Shown piece after piece: positions 44,801 through 56,844 of a DNA stretch of 64,000 nucleotides. Where the stretch lies: NCBI GenBank assembly GCA_949987565.1, contig OX465105.1, positions 3,542,496 to 3,606,495 of the forward strand, in the 5' to 3' direction. How positions within the stretch are numbered: the first letter of the stretch is position 1; each line of letters starts with the position of its first letter. The notes beneath the pieces were generated by a model. It had not been told where the DNA came from and searched no databases. It saw only the letters and a list, made by a program, of their open reading frames with translations. Source of the DNA: Luidia sarsii. Its lineage: Eukaryota; Echinodermata; Asteroidea; Paxillosida; Luidiidae. A program made the translations under genes and the position numbers.

Positions 44801-47800
44801 GTTTCATTTTATTTGAATGAAACGATAAGACAAAATTTTGATTGTTTTTTCTGTTTCCAGCCGTTGAGCCTTGCACATGCACAGCCTACATATCGTACTG
44901 TGCTTGAAATTACACTACCCGTATTTTTAGAGCTTTCCTTCTAAAAATGGCCGCTGCGGGGTTTGAACAAGTCCAGACAGGGATACCAGTGGGTTAACAT
45001 ATTTTTTTGGATGGATAAAGTAGGCGAAAATATGCGCGCGCACCAAACGTAAAGCGCATAAACATAACGAACACTGATACATGTACAATGTATACACCTA
45101 CAATTACAAACATCTTTGAAGTTTGAACGTTTCAGCAAATTTCCATCAACGATGGTCAAGTCTGCAAGCTGTCTAGCTGACAACTGAGACAATCTATTTA
45201 AAGCATGCAAGTAAACTTCAGAATTGAAGAGTTTTGTTATTCTATCATGGGCTTTATGCACCATTGCCAATGGCATTGGTTTTCTGTTCAAATGTCAACA
45301 CACAGCATTTGAAATTATGAACATCGGCAAGACATTGCAATACAAGTCCATATACGTAGGCAATAGTACCGTACGTTGCCGTTGGCTGAAAACACGCTCC
45401 ACAATCCATTTCTTCCTACTCAGTCCAACACTCCAACAGTTGTCTGTTGCCTGCACACGATGCACTGCTTTCCTTACCACGTCGATCTTACACTGTTACG
45501 GTGTAGTCCGCAAAAAAAAAATCATTGCTGTCTTTTGATTCAACTCAGCCACAGTGCCACTTGAATTTATTTTTCACACCCGCATTGATTAATTTCACAT
45601 TTGCACCTCTTTCCACTTCCATTTGTGACACGTTTAAACCACTGTCCAGCTGCGAAACTCAAAACTTTAAACGCTTTAATCCACACTGTGCTGTTGTTCC
45701 GCCATGTTGTTTGCACACTGTACATATGTACAGTACATGTACTGTACATACAGTACATGCACACGATGTCGCATGGAGATCAACTGCGCACGTGCACTCG
45801 ACCCACGAACTGTATGAACTAGATTTGTCCAAGTCATTGATTGCTTTTTGTTTTACATGTACCTGTACATGTAGTGGCACGCATCGTACACAAAAATTGT
45901 GAACGTTGTCACTGTCTGGAATTTACATGCAAGTCTAGTGCATGCCATGCCCCCCGCGTGTGATGCGTGTAAATCGAGTCGTTGTACACATTACATGTAT
46001 GTATTGCGCGGCAGGCATGTAAGAAAGTGCTGTATGAATGAATGGTATTGCGCTAATGTCCAATGTATTTATTGTTGTTCCGAACCACGAATGGCAACGG
46101 CCGGAGGTTTTTTCCGAAAAAAATGAAAAAGACGGAAGTCTGGCATCGCTGCCAGACACAAAAACCTAGCACAGGAGCAGGGGTAGTGTGTAATGTGTAA
46201 TGTAATATCGAGTGAGACTAGCTCCAGAGAAATACGGGCATAAGCCATATTTCATTTGAATTTGATGTGCTAAAATGTTGATTTATTTCATTTAGGAAAG
46301 ATGGCCTAAAACGTTCAAGCTACTGGCTCTTTTCAGAGCCTCAATTTGTCTCAAAAGAGATGCGTTACATGGTGCCACCACAAACCTTCCACTTGGTACT
46401 TCCATATTTAGGTTTCTACTCCATAACAAGCAGTGGAAAATGTTGACAAAGAGGAGGCACGCTGTACCAACAGACCGGATTAGGCTAGCCTTTAACATCC
46501 AGGGATGTAAGTGACCGACAAAGTCATTTCCTGAACATCACCGAAGGTCAATAAATTGTGCGACTGCGAGTGAGCGCTTCCTCGACCGAGAGATGCGAGT
46601 GCGACTGCGAGTGAGCATTTACCAGACCGACTGAGAGATTCACGGCAGGGGTGCACGGACCTTTCACTTTTTAGGGTTTTAACAGATAAAAATTGGCAGT
46701 TTGAGAATTGAGATACCAGTTTGACATAAAATCACCCCCCCCAAAACAAAAAATAATAAAAAATAATAATAGTAAAATAAAATAAACATTGATAAAACAA
46801 ATTAAATAAATAAAACAAGCCATTTCCGGAAATCAGGAAATTTCCGGAAGTCTTATATCCCTGAAACACCTACCTGCTCGGTGACATACTGGCACCTGGC
46901 CAGGTCGTGAGAGCCGTCTGATAGAGTCTCAGGCTCCACAATGGGCACCAGACCATTCTAGTAGGGGGAAGAGAAAGAGACAGAGAGGCGCACTTGAGAA
47001 AGGTCCAGCTAGGATCGACACGTCCAGCCAATATTAAGCAGTTTGCAACTTTTAGAATTACTTCACACCAGTTTCGCACTAAATACAATAAAAGATCTGA
47101 TTTCCATTGGTGCTAGAGTAGATTCACCTTGGATCAAGGTACGTCCCATAGCCTTAGATCTCGAGGGTTTTCCTTAGGATCCTAGCTGTTCCGAGTAGGG
47201 CCGGTTTCTGGAGTAACCCGACCTTCACCAATGACCCGACATTGTCCAGGTGATTTTTTTTAATGCCCTTGGAATTGTACTTTATTATCACAATTATTAC
47301 TCATATTTCATTATATTTTTCGTCAATTTGATTCAGATGTACAAACTGGTCCAAAGCACAGCAACACTCGCACATAAACAACGAGAGCAAATACAAACAA
47401 TTCTAATAAAAAGTTCTCAAAGTCGATTCTCCCTTTGAGAAAGGTTCCGCTCTGATCAAAACGTAAGGGCCGTCTAAATTTTTGAGATTTGCAATACGGT
47501 CGGGAAGCAGCTTGGAACATTTTGGGAAGTTCTTAATTTATAGACAATCTGAATTTGTCAATGTTGGGAAGCACAGAAAATCTAATTGATGCTGTTTCAA
47601 ACGAACAGTTGGAAATAGGATTATCCTCCCCAGAGGATTATCTTTCCCGCCTTCCCGCCTCAGCGACCACCGGCATATAAGCAGTTCCACCACCGAGTCC
47701 AAGGCATTCTCCCGATGACAGCCAGAGCATACTGGTCGAAACGTCGAGTTACCACTCAGGTGACACCATGTTTATCATCTCTTTTGAGACTGAGTGTGGC

Positions 47801-50543
47801 TCTGAAAAGAGCCGGTGACTCAACGTTTCGAGCAGTGTGTACTCTGCTCGTCGTCAGGAGACTGCTGGATTCCAACTATCATCAGGGGTTTTGTAGGGCT
47901 TGGAGGAGCGGTGAAGCATGGAGGATCCTTCCCGCGGGAAGGAAGGATCCTCCATGCTTCAGTTGGAGTGACTTGGAAGATGGTGACCTGCGATACTATT
48001 CTGGACGACTTACCTGCTGACAGATGCTGGCGTAGCGGGCCAAGACGTGGGCATTCTCGATCATGGCCGGCACCGAGGGGGTTTTGTCCGAGATCTTGAG
48101 GACGCACCGCCACTTGGCAAAGCGGGCTCCGTCCTTGTAGTACTGGGCGCAGCGTGTGCCCAGGTCGTCCATGCCCTGGGTGGTGCACTCGCCTGCATCA
48201 AAGCCACCCAGTGGAATAACACCCTTGTCCACCTACGGGGGAATGGGGGGGGGGTATCAAAAATGAATCAAATCATTTTTTTGGGGGGCGTTGCTGATGT
48301 TGCTCGGATGGACCACTGTCGGATTCCAAAAGCCACAATTTCATAGAGCTGCTTAAGCATCAACATTTGCTCAAGCACAAAATGTCATGATCACTTTGCC
48401 AACCCAAACTTCACTTGTATCTTATGCTGAGTAAAGAAACGTAGAATAAAGTGAACTCAGATGCAATTGACATTGCATCATAATGTGCTTTGCACTCCTG
48501 TTTACACGGGGAAGAAATTCCTTGCTTAGCAGATTTTCACGCTGCTCTATGGAGAACCAGGGATCCCCAGCCACTGGAAGACCCCACCTGCGATTCAAAG
48601 ATGTCTGCAAGAGAGATTTAAAAGCATAGACCCTGAACACCTGGGAAACGACAGCACTACATCGAACAAACTGGAGGTCGGTAGTCCGAAAAGGGCTCCA
48701 TGAAGGAAAACCTCCCTCACGCAGCAAGCAGACAACGAGCGCCACAAGAGAAAAGCTCCACACATCTCAGACACCACGGCTTCGGTGTTCCTGTGCAGCG
48801 ATTGTGGGAAGGACTGCCATTCCCGCATTGGCTTGACCAGTTACAGTCCACTCACAAATGCCATGTAGTATCAATGAAGAATTGGAAAAATGGCAAAGAA
48901 AACTTTGACTGGACCGCAGCCGATTTCAAGAAAAGTTGCGTAAATGACGCAACATACAAATGTTGCATAAGTCTTGCGCCACAACGGCTCTTTTGTGCAC
49001 TATTTAGAAAACACAGCAAAATGTTGCGTATGTTACGCAACAAAATGTTGCATATGCAACATTTGAAGTTTCGCAAAATCGGCTGCTGGGATCCAGTCAA
49101 AGGTTTCTTTGCCATTTTTCCAATTTGTTCAAAAAAAAAATCCAAATCAGTTTTTCCCTTGTTTGTTTGACTATTTTTCTATTATGTATTTATATCAATA
49201 GATGGCTTTGATCGAAGTTTTGCATCTGTGCAAGTATCAGACAGAAGGTACTACTATCATTTTATTACAATCTAGTTTGCGTCGCCCTTTGAGCTATTGG
49301 TTTAGCGCCATTTTTATTTTTTTCATTTTTATTTTTTGTTTAACTTTTTTTGCAGGACGTTTCTGAAGATCTCAGGGGAGGGAAGAGGAAGTGCATCTGG
49401 GACCGTTCTCTTGCTAACGATCGCAGCAAAAAAAAACCGCAGTGGCTGTTGTTACGGCAGTGGTCCATGTGGTTCCCTGACTTCACAGTATTTGTCAGGA
49501 TGTTTAGCTCTTGGAACCAGACTATCAGCTAATAGACTGGTTCAACTAGCCTGCAATGCTGACGAAATACAATCAAGTCAGGGAACCACACGGACGACTG
49601 CCGTAACAACAGCCACTGCGAAAAAACGAAAAAAAAAACCAACCTTAATGCCGGGAACGATTCCGAGCTTCTTGATCAGCTCCACGAAGGGAGTGCCGTC
49701 GTCGCTCTTCTGGTACAGGGTCTCGTGGAAGAGGATGACCCCGCTGATGTTCTGGGCGATGGCGGGGTCCGTGGTGAAGAGGAGCTGGCGGTACAGACGG
49801 CGATTCTCCTCCGTGTTCTCCACGCCGATGTTGGACAGCCGCTTGCCCATGGTGCCTGAGTGTGGAGTACGGAAGCCAATGATTCATCTTCCCCCTACCA
49901 TTTTTTGTGTAAGATATAACCTGAATCCTGCAAAATCCTGCAATCCTACCTTGTTCAAAGCTCCATGTGACCTGAATCCTGCCAAATCCTGCAGTACTGG
50001 CTACTGTGGACCATTGCCTGAATCCTGCAAAATCCTGCACTGAGCTTACGGAGTTTTAGTCCACATTCTAAACAAAGACTCTTTTCAGCTCAGAACAATG
50101 GGCCATTTTTTGAACGGATAATCTCTTGACAAAAGCCACAACGACGTCCGAATTGTTACCAGCATCCTGCATTTTCCTACATGCCCTTAATCCTGCACAC
50201 TCCCACAGTGTCAACTACTGTATCATGTGCCCTCAATCCTGCAAAATCCTTCTACAGCACTTTGAAACTAGTAGCCTGTATCCTGCATTTTCCTACAGTG
50301 ACATAAACCCTAATGCCCTCAATCCTGCACAATCCTGCAATGTGTCAACTCTCATGTGCCCTGAATCCTGCAAAAGGCAAATAGGATTCTGCAGGATTTG
50401 GGAAGGTTAGGGATTATTAATGACTGCCTGTCCTTACCGGTGCTTTCGTCGGCTGCCAGGATACCCTTTCCTGGGGCCACGATGGCATTGGCTGTGGCCA
50501 CCAACTCCTTCTTCTGCTCGGGGGTCAGGTAGTGTCCAGGCAT
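41886..50543 (-). CDS. ALDO: Fructose-bisphosphate aldolase, class I (7 coding exons, 362 aa)
   Basis: Exons: 50543-50438, 49855-49644, 48232-48014, 46957-46874, 44610-44436, 43381-43182, 41978-41886. All are GT-AG with matching phases, giving 362 aa against the usual 363-364. The enzyme cleaves fructose-1,6-bisphosphate to dihydroxyacetone phosphate and glyceraldehyde-3-phosphate in glycolysis, in the cytosol. Catalytic residues of the family are visible (numbered with Met): Asp32 in LAADEST, Lys106 (GIK), Lys146 (FAKW), Glu187 and Glu189 (IVEPE), the Schiff-base Lys229 (LLKPNMVT), the LSGGQSEE loop, Arg in FSYGRAL, and the C-terminal tyrosine (NHQY). Translation start is fixed by [14 protein letters not shown]. 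Introns hold SINEs, minisatellites, LINE debris and a foldback 24 bp inside the first coding intron boundary at 49643. Confidence 0.97.
42180..42312. mobile_element. Diverged hairpin-family copy
   Basis: taatcctaacaggacctttt and tttgacaaaggtaatgctag...aatttcaggccctta. Confidence 0.6.
42344..42860. repeat. 98-bp tandem satellite, 5 units, in the last aldolase intron
   Basis: The landmark ctggaggagggg...catgcc recurs at about 98-bp steps from 42349 to 42831, with agcattgaatgaggctgagg inside each unit. The very high identity implies recent amplification. Frames crossing it repeat with the unit and are not genes. Confidence 0.92.
42970..43066. mobile_element. Hairpin family, short copy
   Basis: Inverse tail (ttgcaaactgctcactgact) followed by one arm (ctgctaggatcgaaacgtca). 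Confidence 0.75.
43440..43950. repeat. 21-bp minisatellite with two unit types, about 24 units
   Basis: Six units of type A (aattcagattgtaatttgtc), then about 18 of type B (aattcagatatctatttgtg) in one block; type B holds the palindrome agatatct. It lies between aldolase exons 5 and 6. A period of 21 keeps all frames open, so the repeated peptides are artefacts. Confidence 0.95.
43955..44245 (+). mobile_element. tRNA-derived SINE, near full length
   Basis: Body from ggtttacaacaattggttgt through ggcaaagactagttgact, degraded head (gctgatagctggtaagagcc) and tail to cagtttttccttcgtttg. Confidence 0.75.
44641..46300. other. Aldolase intron, mostly without recognised features
   Basis: Contains a TGTACA/GTACAT-rich self-complementary patch (about 45720-45760). 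Several short frames, none with splice or homology support. Confidence 0.4.
46310..46500. mobile_element. Fragment of the ACACCATG foldback family
   Basis: ctggctcttttcagagcctc then tctcaaaagagatgcgttac, and catggtgccaccacaaacct. Confidence 0.65.
46985..47055. mobile_element. Decayed hairpin-family copy
   Basis: cttgagaaaggtccagctag...gacacgtccagcc, then agcagtttgcaactttt. It lies about 30 bp upstream of the 46957 aldolase exon acceptor. Confidence 0.6.
47435..47522. mobile_element. Decayed hairpin-family copy
   Basis: cctttgagaaaggttccgct...aacgtaagggccgtctaaat, tail worn. Confidence 0.55.
47755..47870. mobile_element. Half of the 210-bp ACACCATG foldback
   Basis: Identical over most of its length to the left half of 11645-11855 (tttatcatctcttttgagac...gtactctgctcgtcgtc). 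Preceded at 47710-47750 by a related gaaacgtcgag block. Confidence 0.8.
48570..48850 (+). pseudogene. LINE 3' ORF fragment with a CCHC-like zinc knuckle, frameshifted
   Basis: Plus-strand frames read [14 protein letters not shown] and, after a frame change, [17 protein letters not shown]. This matches the C-terminal region of many animal LINE polyproteins ([17 protein letters not shown] ... CxxCxxxCxSRIGLxSH). At least one frameshift and stops show decay. It lies in an aldolase intron. Confidence 0.75.
48877..49170. mobile_element. Inverted SINE tails around a 170-bp MITE
   Basis: A minus SINE tail (48877-48917), a palindromic insert with ends gcagccgattt and aaatcggctgc (about 48917-49086) and internal ttgcgtaa/ttacgcaa motifs, then a plus SINE tail (49087-49170). 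Confidence 0.65.
49438..49620. mobile_element. 183-bp foldback MITE, sister of 34524-34712, beside an aldolase donor
   Basis: Same sequence apart from a 6-bp deletion and a few changes. It is inserted in a poly-A patch; a target duplication cannot be read cleanly there. Its right end is 23 bp from the donor (gt at 49642-49643) of aldolase exon 49644-49855. Confidence 0.9.
49915..50400. repeat. Dispersed AATCCTGCAAAATCCTGC repeats in an aldolase intron
   Basis: Variants of cctgaatcctgcaaaatcct recur at least ten times at irregular spacing. They are interrupted at 50041-50155 by a rearranged, inverted piece of the element at 20056-20727. Confidence 0.75.
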
Positions 50544-50584
50544 CTTGATTGACAGGGGTGCTTTTTCTCAACAAGGTGGAAATT
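50544..50584 (-). other. Aldolase 5'UTR within the start exon
   Basis: These 41 nt separate a plausible acceptor (tctccgtccacag) from the aldolase ATG. No upstream ATG lies within them. Confidence 0.5.
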
Positions 50585-50746
50585 CTGTGGACGGAGATTC
50601 ATTCATTATTTATATTTAGTGTGATGTTCACTTCGGATTAACTAACCTCAAAAGCTGAAACGACTCTGCGTGTTCCTCGAGCTGCTAAAGACGGGTTTAT
50701 ATTTATAACGCAAGATACTTTTGTCAAAAATTTGGAGGGCCTGACG

Positions 50747-50890
50747 TTTCACAAAGCCTTACGATGCATCATAACTCAACTTACGATGGATAACCAATCG
50801 TAAGTTGTGATAGGCCGTATGGTTTCTGTGCATCTCTCATTGTTTTGCGATTGATCGTAAGTTACGATAGGTTTGGTGAAATTGACCACA
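50747..50890. mobile_element. GATTTCACAAAGCC MITE inserted in a hairpin-family element
   Basis: The hairpin arm gggcctgacg stops and tttcacaaagccttacgatg begins. The MITE ends at gtttggtgaaattgacc and the hairpin sequence resumes (gcctttgagaaaggtcct). Confidence 0.75.
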
Positions 50891-51254
50891 GTTCTGCCTT
50901 TGAGAAAGGTCCTAATTTTTCGTACTTTTTTCGTCATATTAGTCAGTAAGCAGTTTGCAACATTTGTGCATATTACTCGGGGTCATCGTCATGGAAACAG
51001 AGGCTATCTGAATGGAAAGTGGATGCATGTCTGCATGATCCATGGAGATCTATGGCAGTTAATAGATAAAGGCTTCTTACTGGCACCCCATAATTTTTGG
51101 GGGGCAATTGTTTCATAAATTTCCTAACCCCTTTTCCATTCCTTTATACATATTTACTTCAATTTTTTTTTTCAGATTCCACTTCCTCATTCATTTTCTG
51201 TCTTAAGATTGATAGGGTTCATTACTCATAACAGTTAAGTTAAGTTAGTTAGTC

Positions 51255-51360
51255 GCTTTGCCTTTGAGAAAGGTCCTGCTAGGATCGAAACGTGTAACTT
51301 TTCAGATTTATGTATTGCAGGTCATTCTAATCAATGACCAATTTGAAACAGTTTTTTTTT
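51255..51360. mobile_element. Hairpin family, half copy with tail
   Basis: gcctttgagaaaggtcctgc...gatcgaaacgtgtaac, then a worn tail. Confidence 0.7.
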
Positions 51361-51975
51361 TGTACATGTATGCATTTACAAATAAAACAAAAATAGATTA
51401 AATAGGTAGGTCTGAACAGGAAGGAAACGCGACCACACAATGCAGGTACCAGCAAATACCGGTATTATTGAGGGTGTTTTGGCTTTGGACATAAAATTTA
51501 GATATTCAGATTTCAGAATGGTTTCAATGGTTTCAATAGCTCAGCTTGGAAGTCTTCACAAGGATTCAGTCACAAATCTAGCAGGACACTGAAAACAAAT
51601 CTAAAAAACATACAAACACACCAAAAAACATGTACATGTACAACAATGTAATTGTGTAGTCAGATGTACGGTAAATAAATTGTGTACTGCAGACAATATC
51701 ATGATGAGATGACACTGCATTTTTTTTTCACATTACCTCCTATTTTTCAACCATCATGCTTTATAGTTGCCTAGTCCAAAGACTCTGGAATGAACGGTTT
51801 AAAGGGGTCTATCACATGTCTTGTCATGTGACACGTCTTTGGCATGCAATCGGGCCTTGGTTGCTGAGCCTTGTCTTGAGGCTTGACCAAATTTGGGCAA
51901 GGTCAAATATTTTAAAGTAACTGTAAGACACAGACATCAAGTTTAAAGAATGTGTACTCTGCCCATAGTGAACAA
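51361..51975. other. No recognised feature
   Basis: AT-rich, with ACATGTACATGT motifs near 51628-51645. Confidence 0.4.
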
Positions 51976-51979
51976 TTCT

Positions 51980-52215
51980 CTGCCTTTGAGAAAGGTCCTG
52001 CTAGGATCGAAACGCCAGGCCCACTAAATTTTGAAATTTGCTTACAAAGACTAATTGACTATTTGGGAAGGCCACCATCTAAAAGCTGGATAGCTCAGAT
52101 AGTACAGTACATGTATGGATTGGAGGGTACATGTAAGAACGCTGGTACGCAAAACCAGAGTTCTCAGGCTTAAATCCTGGCCCAGTCAAAGTTTTCTTAG
52201 CCATTAAAAAAAAAA
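51980..52215 (+). mobile_element. Hairpin arm joined to a SINE
   Basis: ctttgagaaaggtcctgcta at 51983 runs into SINE sequence (aagactaattgactatttgg; ggatagctcagatagta) with an insertion in the head (about 52102-52135). Confidence 0.65.
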
Positions 52216-54355
52216 ATACACGAACCGCAAAGGCCCAATGGTTGGGCCTTCTAACCAAAAGGCCCAATTTGCAAAGGCCCAATGGTCTCATTGATCTGGT
52301 TGGGTTACTGTTCAGTCAAGCACAGCCCATGGTATAGAACAAATCACTCACACTCCTCTCCTTTGGTTTTGGTAAGCACAACAGTTTCCTTTGCATCAAG
52401 ATCAGAGTTTCCAATGTTCTGTGGCCTCACCAACTCCACATTAATAAGACACCCTTCTCTAATTACTGCTACTTTGGGACAATGCTTCATTAAGTAGGTA
52501 GACAAAAGGAAAGAAAACAAGACAAAGTGCTTTGCAGCACTTGAACTAAGTACTGTAATAAATAGCAGTCAACACTTTGCTTACCTGTAAAATGATCAAA
52601 TCCTTTGGAATGTGAATGTTCCGCGATTTTACTGTGAAAGGATTTCCTCCTCAGTGCAACCACACCTTGCTTACAGTTACTGTACACTAATCTTTTCCTG
52701 TGCAATGAGCCCTATAGGCTATATTGAACAGCACTGTACTATGTTCCTGCCACGTTTGCAGTGAGTTTTTTGTGTGTAAATACACTGTGCACAGGATGGC
52801 ATAGGCCAGCATTGGTTGACAATGCAACAGACCAACAAGGCCCATTGAGCTATCACGCCTCATGCATATGCATGACTCACCCGGCCCATACCCTGCCACA
52901 CCCCCACGGCCAGCCAATTACGTGGCAGCTTCATTCTATGGCCCAACCTCTGCTCAACACTCGGGGTTCCAAAGATAGAGGGCAGTGAGAATCAGAAAAT
53001 ACTGCATAGTCACACATGCGATGCAAACATGCTGGTTGGTGTTGAATGGTGTTGTTCTGCCTTTGAGAAAGTTCCTGCTAGGATTGAAATGCCATCAGGC
53101 CCTATAAAATATTGCAAGATTAGTCCCCACCCCACCACTGTGGAAATGATATTCATGGGTATCTTTCTACAGTCAGTTGATTAGCTGGCACCTATGGTGA
53201 GAGATCTGTCTACAAATTGAAAAGGGTCACACAGGCCGGCTGCCTATGCCAGTTCTCTTTAAGATCCCATCTCCAGTGCAGGTAATTGATACCCCGGGGC
53301 TGTGCTGCATAAATTGACCTCAATCAAGGGCTACATGGACCAGCTTCAGCTTCCATTAAGTGGACATGCACTAGCCTCTGTGAAATAATATGCAAAGCAC
53401 GGATGTGTCTGGTACAAGCCACACAACAGCTGGTCTTCCTCAAAGACCGTAAAAAAAAAAAAATCATCTGTCGCAATATTCAAGTAAACAGGCATTGAAC
53501 ACTGACCAGTGACTGTGCATCTAATTTGTCAGCATTCACACAGTTGAGAGGAAATATCCTTCATTACTCCCTGCCAAGAATACAGCAGAGAACAGGCTGT
53601 AGTTTCAGCTGTTCAAACTGTCAGGTAGTAACACACCTCTTTGGATGATCAAAAGCCAGGTTTCTATTTGACGGTGTTTGCAGTTTAACAGATGCAATGA
53701 ATACGACACGTAGTACATGTATGTCTGATACATGCAGGCCTAACTGCATTTTCACATCACTTCTTTCAATATCGATGAAACAAACTGGGTGCGCACACTC
53801 TTTGTGCACGTCCCATTGAAAGGAATTCAGGCCGGCCGTTACTGTGCATGGATATACCTGGTGGCTTCAATACTATGTAAGGAATCTAGGGCCATCATGA
53901 TACACTGTATAATGTAACACTGCCTTGTGGGCTGTGCATAAAAGGCCATCTGCAGTCACTTCAACGCAAGGTCAGATGGCTGCAATCTAAACCCATTTGC
54001 CTTCCTTGAGGATACACAATGTATATCCATTGTGCTCAATGTCAATAAAAGACAATTAGTCCCTCTTTGGAAAATAACAACCTCCAAGTTCCAGTTACTG
54101 AATACATTGTCCAATTGGGCTAGAGCAAAATAAACTTAGACAGATGGTTCGAGCGCAGAGGTATTGGGTTAAATTCCAGGTCCAGTAACGGTTTTCTCCA
54201 ATTTTTTTTTTCAAAATTGGTCAGAAGTTCCCAGTCAGTTTTACTTTTATTTGTTTGACTTATACAGATAATTGAACAGTTTCAAATCCACCACAGCACT
54301 TCAACCAGCTTGGTGGTCCAGAGGGTAAGACTAGAAAGCAGGAGTCGCTGGTTTT
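52216..54355. other. Long stretch with only decayed repeats
   Basis: A worn hairpin arm at about 53059-53110 and a SINE tail at about 54140-54262 (ccagtcagttttacttttat). No exon supported. Confidence 0.45.
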
Positions 54356-54357
54356 AA

Positions 54358-54729
54358 AGCCTCTACATAACATTGGTCGAGGTCAAACAATAGCATTCAT
54401 ACGTTGTCTGATCCAACATATGCATGAAATAGCACACCTGTGAAAATTTCAGCTCAATCTGCCAACCGAGTCTTGAGAAAATTGTGAAAACTGCTTTATT
54501 TGTTTCGCGAAAAATGCAGCATTCAACGCCATACTGTTCCAAAAAAGAGTTTAGATCTCGGTGAGACGTAAACTATTTCTTTTACTCATTTCTCCCAAAA
54601 CACAACGTTTTAGGCAGAAATATTTCAGTGAGAGGTTTCTACTTCTAGTACCAATTTGAAACTGTATAAGTTTCATGTAAATCTGTGAACATTTCTGTTT
54701 TTCGATTTTACCAATGTTGTGTAGGGGCT
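54358..54729. mobile_element. TTAA-flanked MITE, AGGCCCTATACAACATTGG family, diverged complete copy
   Basis: Ends agcctctacataacattggt and accaatgttgtgtaggggct, with TTAA on both sides (54354-54357, 54730-54733). Length (372 bp) matches 5554-5920. Confidence 0.8.
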
Positions 54730-55129
54730 TTAAATCCCACCCAAGCTGCCTGTATTTGTTTCCACCAGGCAATCGGACAGCACACTGAGCATGCAGTGTA
54801 GGGCAAACCCTTCTTGAAATTGCAAACATTATTTGACATTAATGAAAGTGAAACAGACTTCAGTACCGGACAAAGCTCAGGTAATTCAAGTCAGGTCATC
54901 TGCAATTGCAATACAAATTGGCAAGGGCATTCCTGTCAATATATTTGAGTTTCCTGTTCGCTTCCGGTTGAGCATGTCAATTCCTGCTAGCTTCTTTGGG
55001 TTTGGTGCTACAAGTAGATTTCCAAATGCAATTGCAATGACAAAAGTTGCAGTGAACTACACGTGTATTTATGCTACTGTGTAGCCTCTTCTTCTTGAAA
55101 AAACAACAACCCGACATTAGAATAATTTT

Positions 55130-55410
55130 CAAAAAAGAGCACTGATCCATCTATCCAGAGGTCTCGGGTTCAAGGCCCGCCCGGTCCAGTCAAAATTACG
55201 TTCCTAATTTTCAAAATGTTCCCGGCAAAGACCAGTTGACTATTTTGGAAGGCAATCATCTAAGGGCTGGATAGCTCAGATGGGAAGAGTGCCGGTACAA
55301 CAAACTTTGGTCTCAGGTTCAAATCCCGGTCCAGTCAAAGTTCTCTTTGCCATTTTTTGCCATGAAGTCATTTTTTTTGGCTTTTCCCTTCCTTTGTTTC
55401 CCTAAACATT
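55130..55410 (+). mobile_element. Two SINE copies in tandem
   Basis: A short head piece (gaggtctcgggttcaaggcc) at about 55150-55215, then a fuller copy with aaagaccagttgactatttt, ggctggatagctcagatggg and ggttcaaatcccggtccagt. Confidence 0.75.
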
Positions 55411-55675
55411 ACTGTATAATTTTTGTAAACTAAAAAGTGTAAGCAAAATGTTGCAAACTGATTACTGACAAACAAACAAAGCAAATCAAAGACCTTTCTC
55501 AAAGCTTGTGATTTCTGAATTTCCAATCAAGTACCTCAACATCATTGTTTTCAGTTTAGAGTGATTCACTAAAATCAAATGAGAAAAACAACAAGAATAT
55601 CCAAACCAACCTCAACTGCACACCACCATTCTCCCTTATCTTAGTACCCCGGTAAACAAGTTCCCACAAGCTTAT

Positions 55676-56470
55676 TAGCTTTTCCGCCGCTTCCAGGGAA
55701 GCGGAAAAGCTATATCTGTTGTTCAGCTTTTTCTTAGTCTTCTTCTTCTTCTCCCCCAAAGCCCATAGACAATGCACAGGGGTTTTGTAAGCACGACTTT
55801 GGTCATTGAACAGACTTGGATTTTTTTCAAACGTGGCAAATGCATAAAGCCCATGCTGAAATTGATCCTAAACACCTTGATATCATCATGACGTCATCAC
55901 GTGTCACGTGACCTTGCTTTGAAGGGGCAAATTTCAAAACCCATTAAAAGCAAAAGTACAAGTTCGTTTGGTTTCAACTTTGCACTGTATCTAAGTTGGG
56001 AAAAGGTGTATCAGAAAAATTGCCATCGATTGACCGTGACGTCATCTCATGAATATTTATGAGGTCATGAACTTTTCAGATTTTCACATTGAAATGAGCA
56101 TATTTGGCCAAATAAGATTTTTTTCATTTTTTCTTTGATATCTATTGGGGACATGGTTTAGAAACACCTTCCGGAGCCAAAATGTCATTACGCAATCATG
56201 ACGTCATCAAAATGTGTGATTTTAAAACACATATAAGGCATCGGCCGATCATCTCGAAATTTGGTATGTAGTTAGCTATCGTGCTAGACATTCCAAATCT
56301 AAAGTTTGGAACCGAAGGACCATTGTTTATATTTTTTATGAATTTTTGAATACCACACTCGAGTCCCATAGGCTTTGTGCACAAAATATGTACATGCGTT
56401 TTGGAGTAGGAATGGGGCTATTCTATGACTTGTTACAAACAGAAGCAGAAAAGCTCTATGCTCTGTTTCA
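55676..56470. mobile_element. Possible old repeat bearing AGCTTTTCCGC palindrome and several TGACGTCA motifs
   Basis: agcttttccgccgcttccag and its inverse form a hairpin at 55678-55710. Downstream, TGACGTCA occurs near 55891, 56037 and 56200 with a CACGTGTCACGTG block. A related aagcagaaaagctctat closes the region. Family not recognised. Confidence 0.35.
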
Positions 56471-56844
56471 CAACAGACATATATTTCTCGTTTTCATTGA
56501 AACTCTTTTCAGCAAATGCCAACAGCCCTGAAATATTTTGCAGATTTATTTTGGTATTTTGCAGTCAAAAGCTTTTTTTTTGTATCTAGAAGTGATGCGT
56601 GACTTTCCCACAGCCACTTTTGCAGTTATGGATGAATTCACTTTTGGAAACTTGTTGACACTACTGAAAGGCATTGTTGTACCTAGCCCAAAATTTCACA
56701 ACTGAAGTGTAACCGAGTGGTTTATGCTTTTAAAGTGTGTTCAAAGATTTATTTACCAGTGGGCCAGGAATATTTAGCAATTTCAAATTTCACACTCAAA
56801 CAAATGAAGGAAAAAGTGACTAGGAATTTATATTATGATGTATG

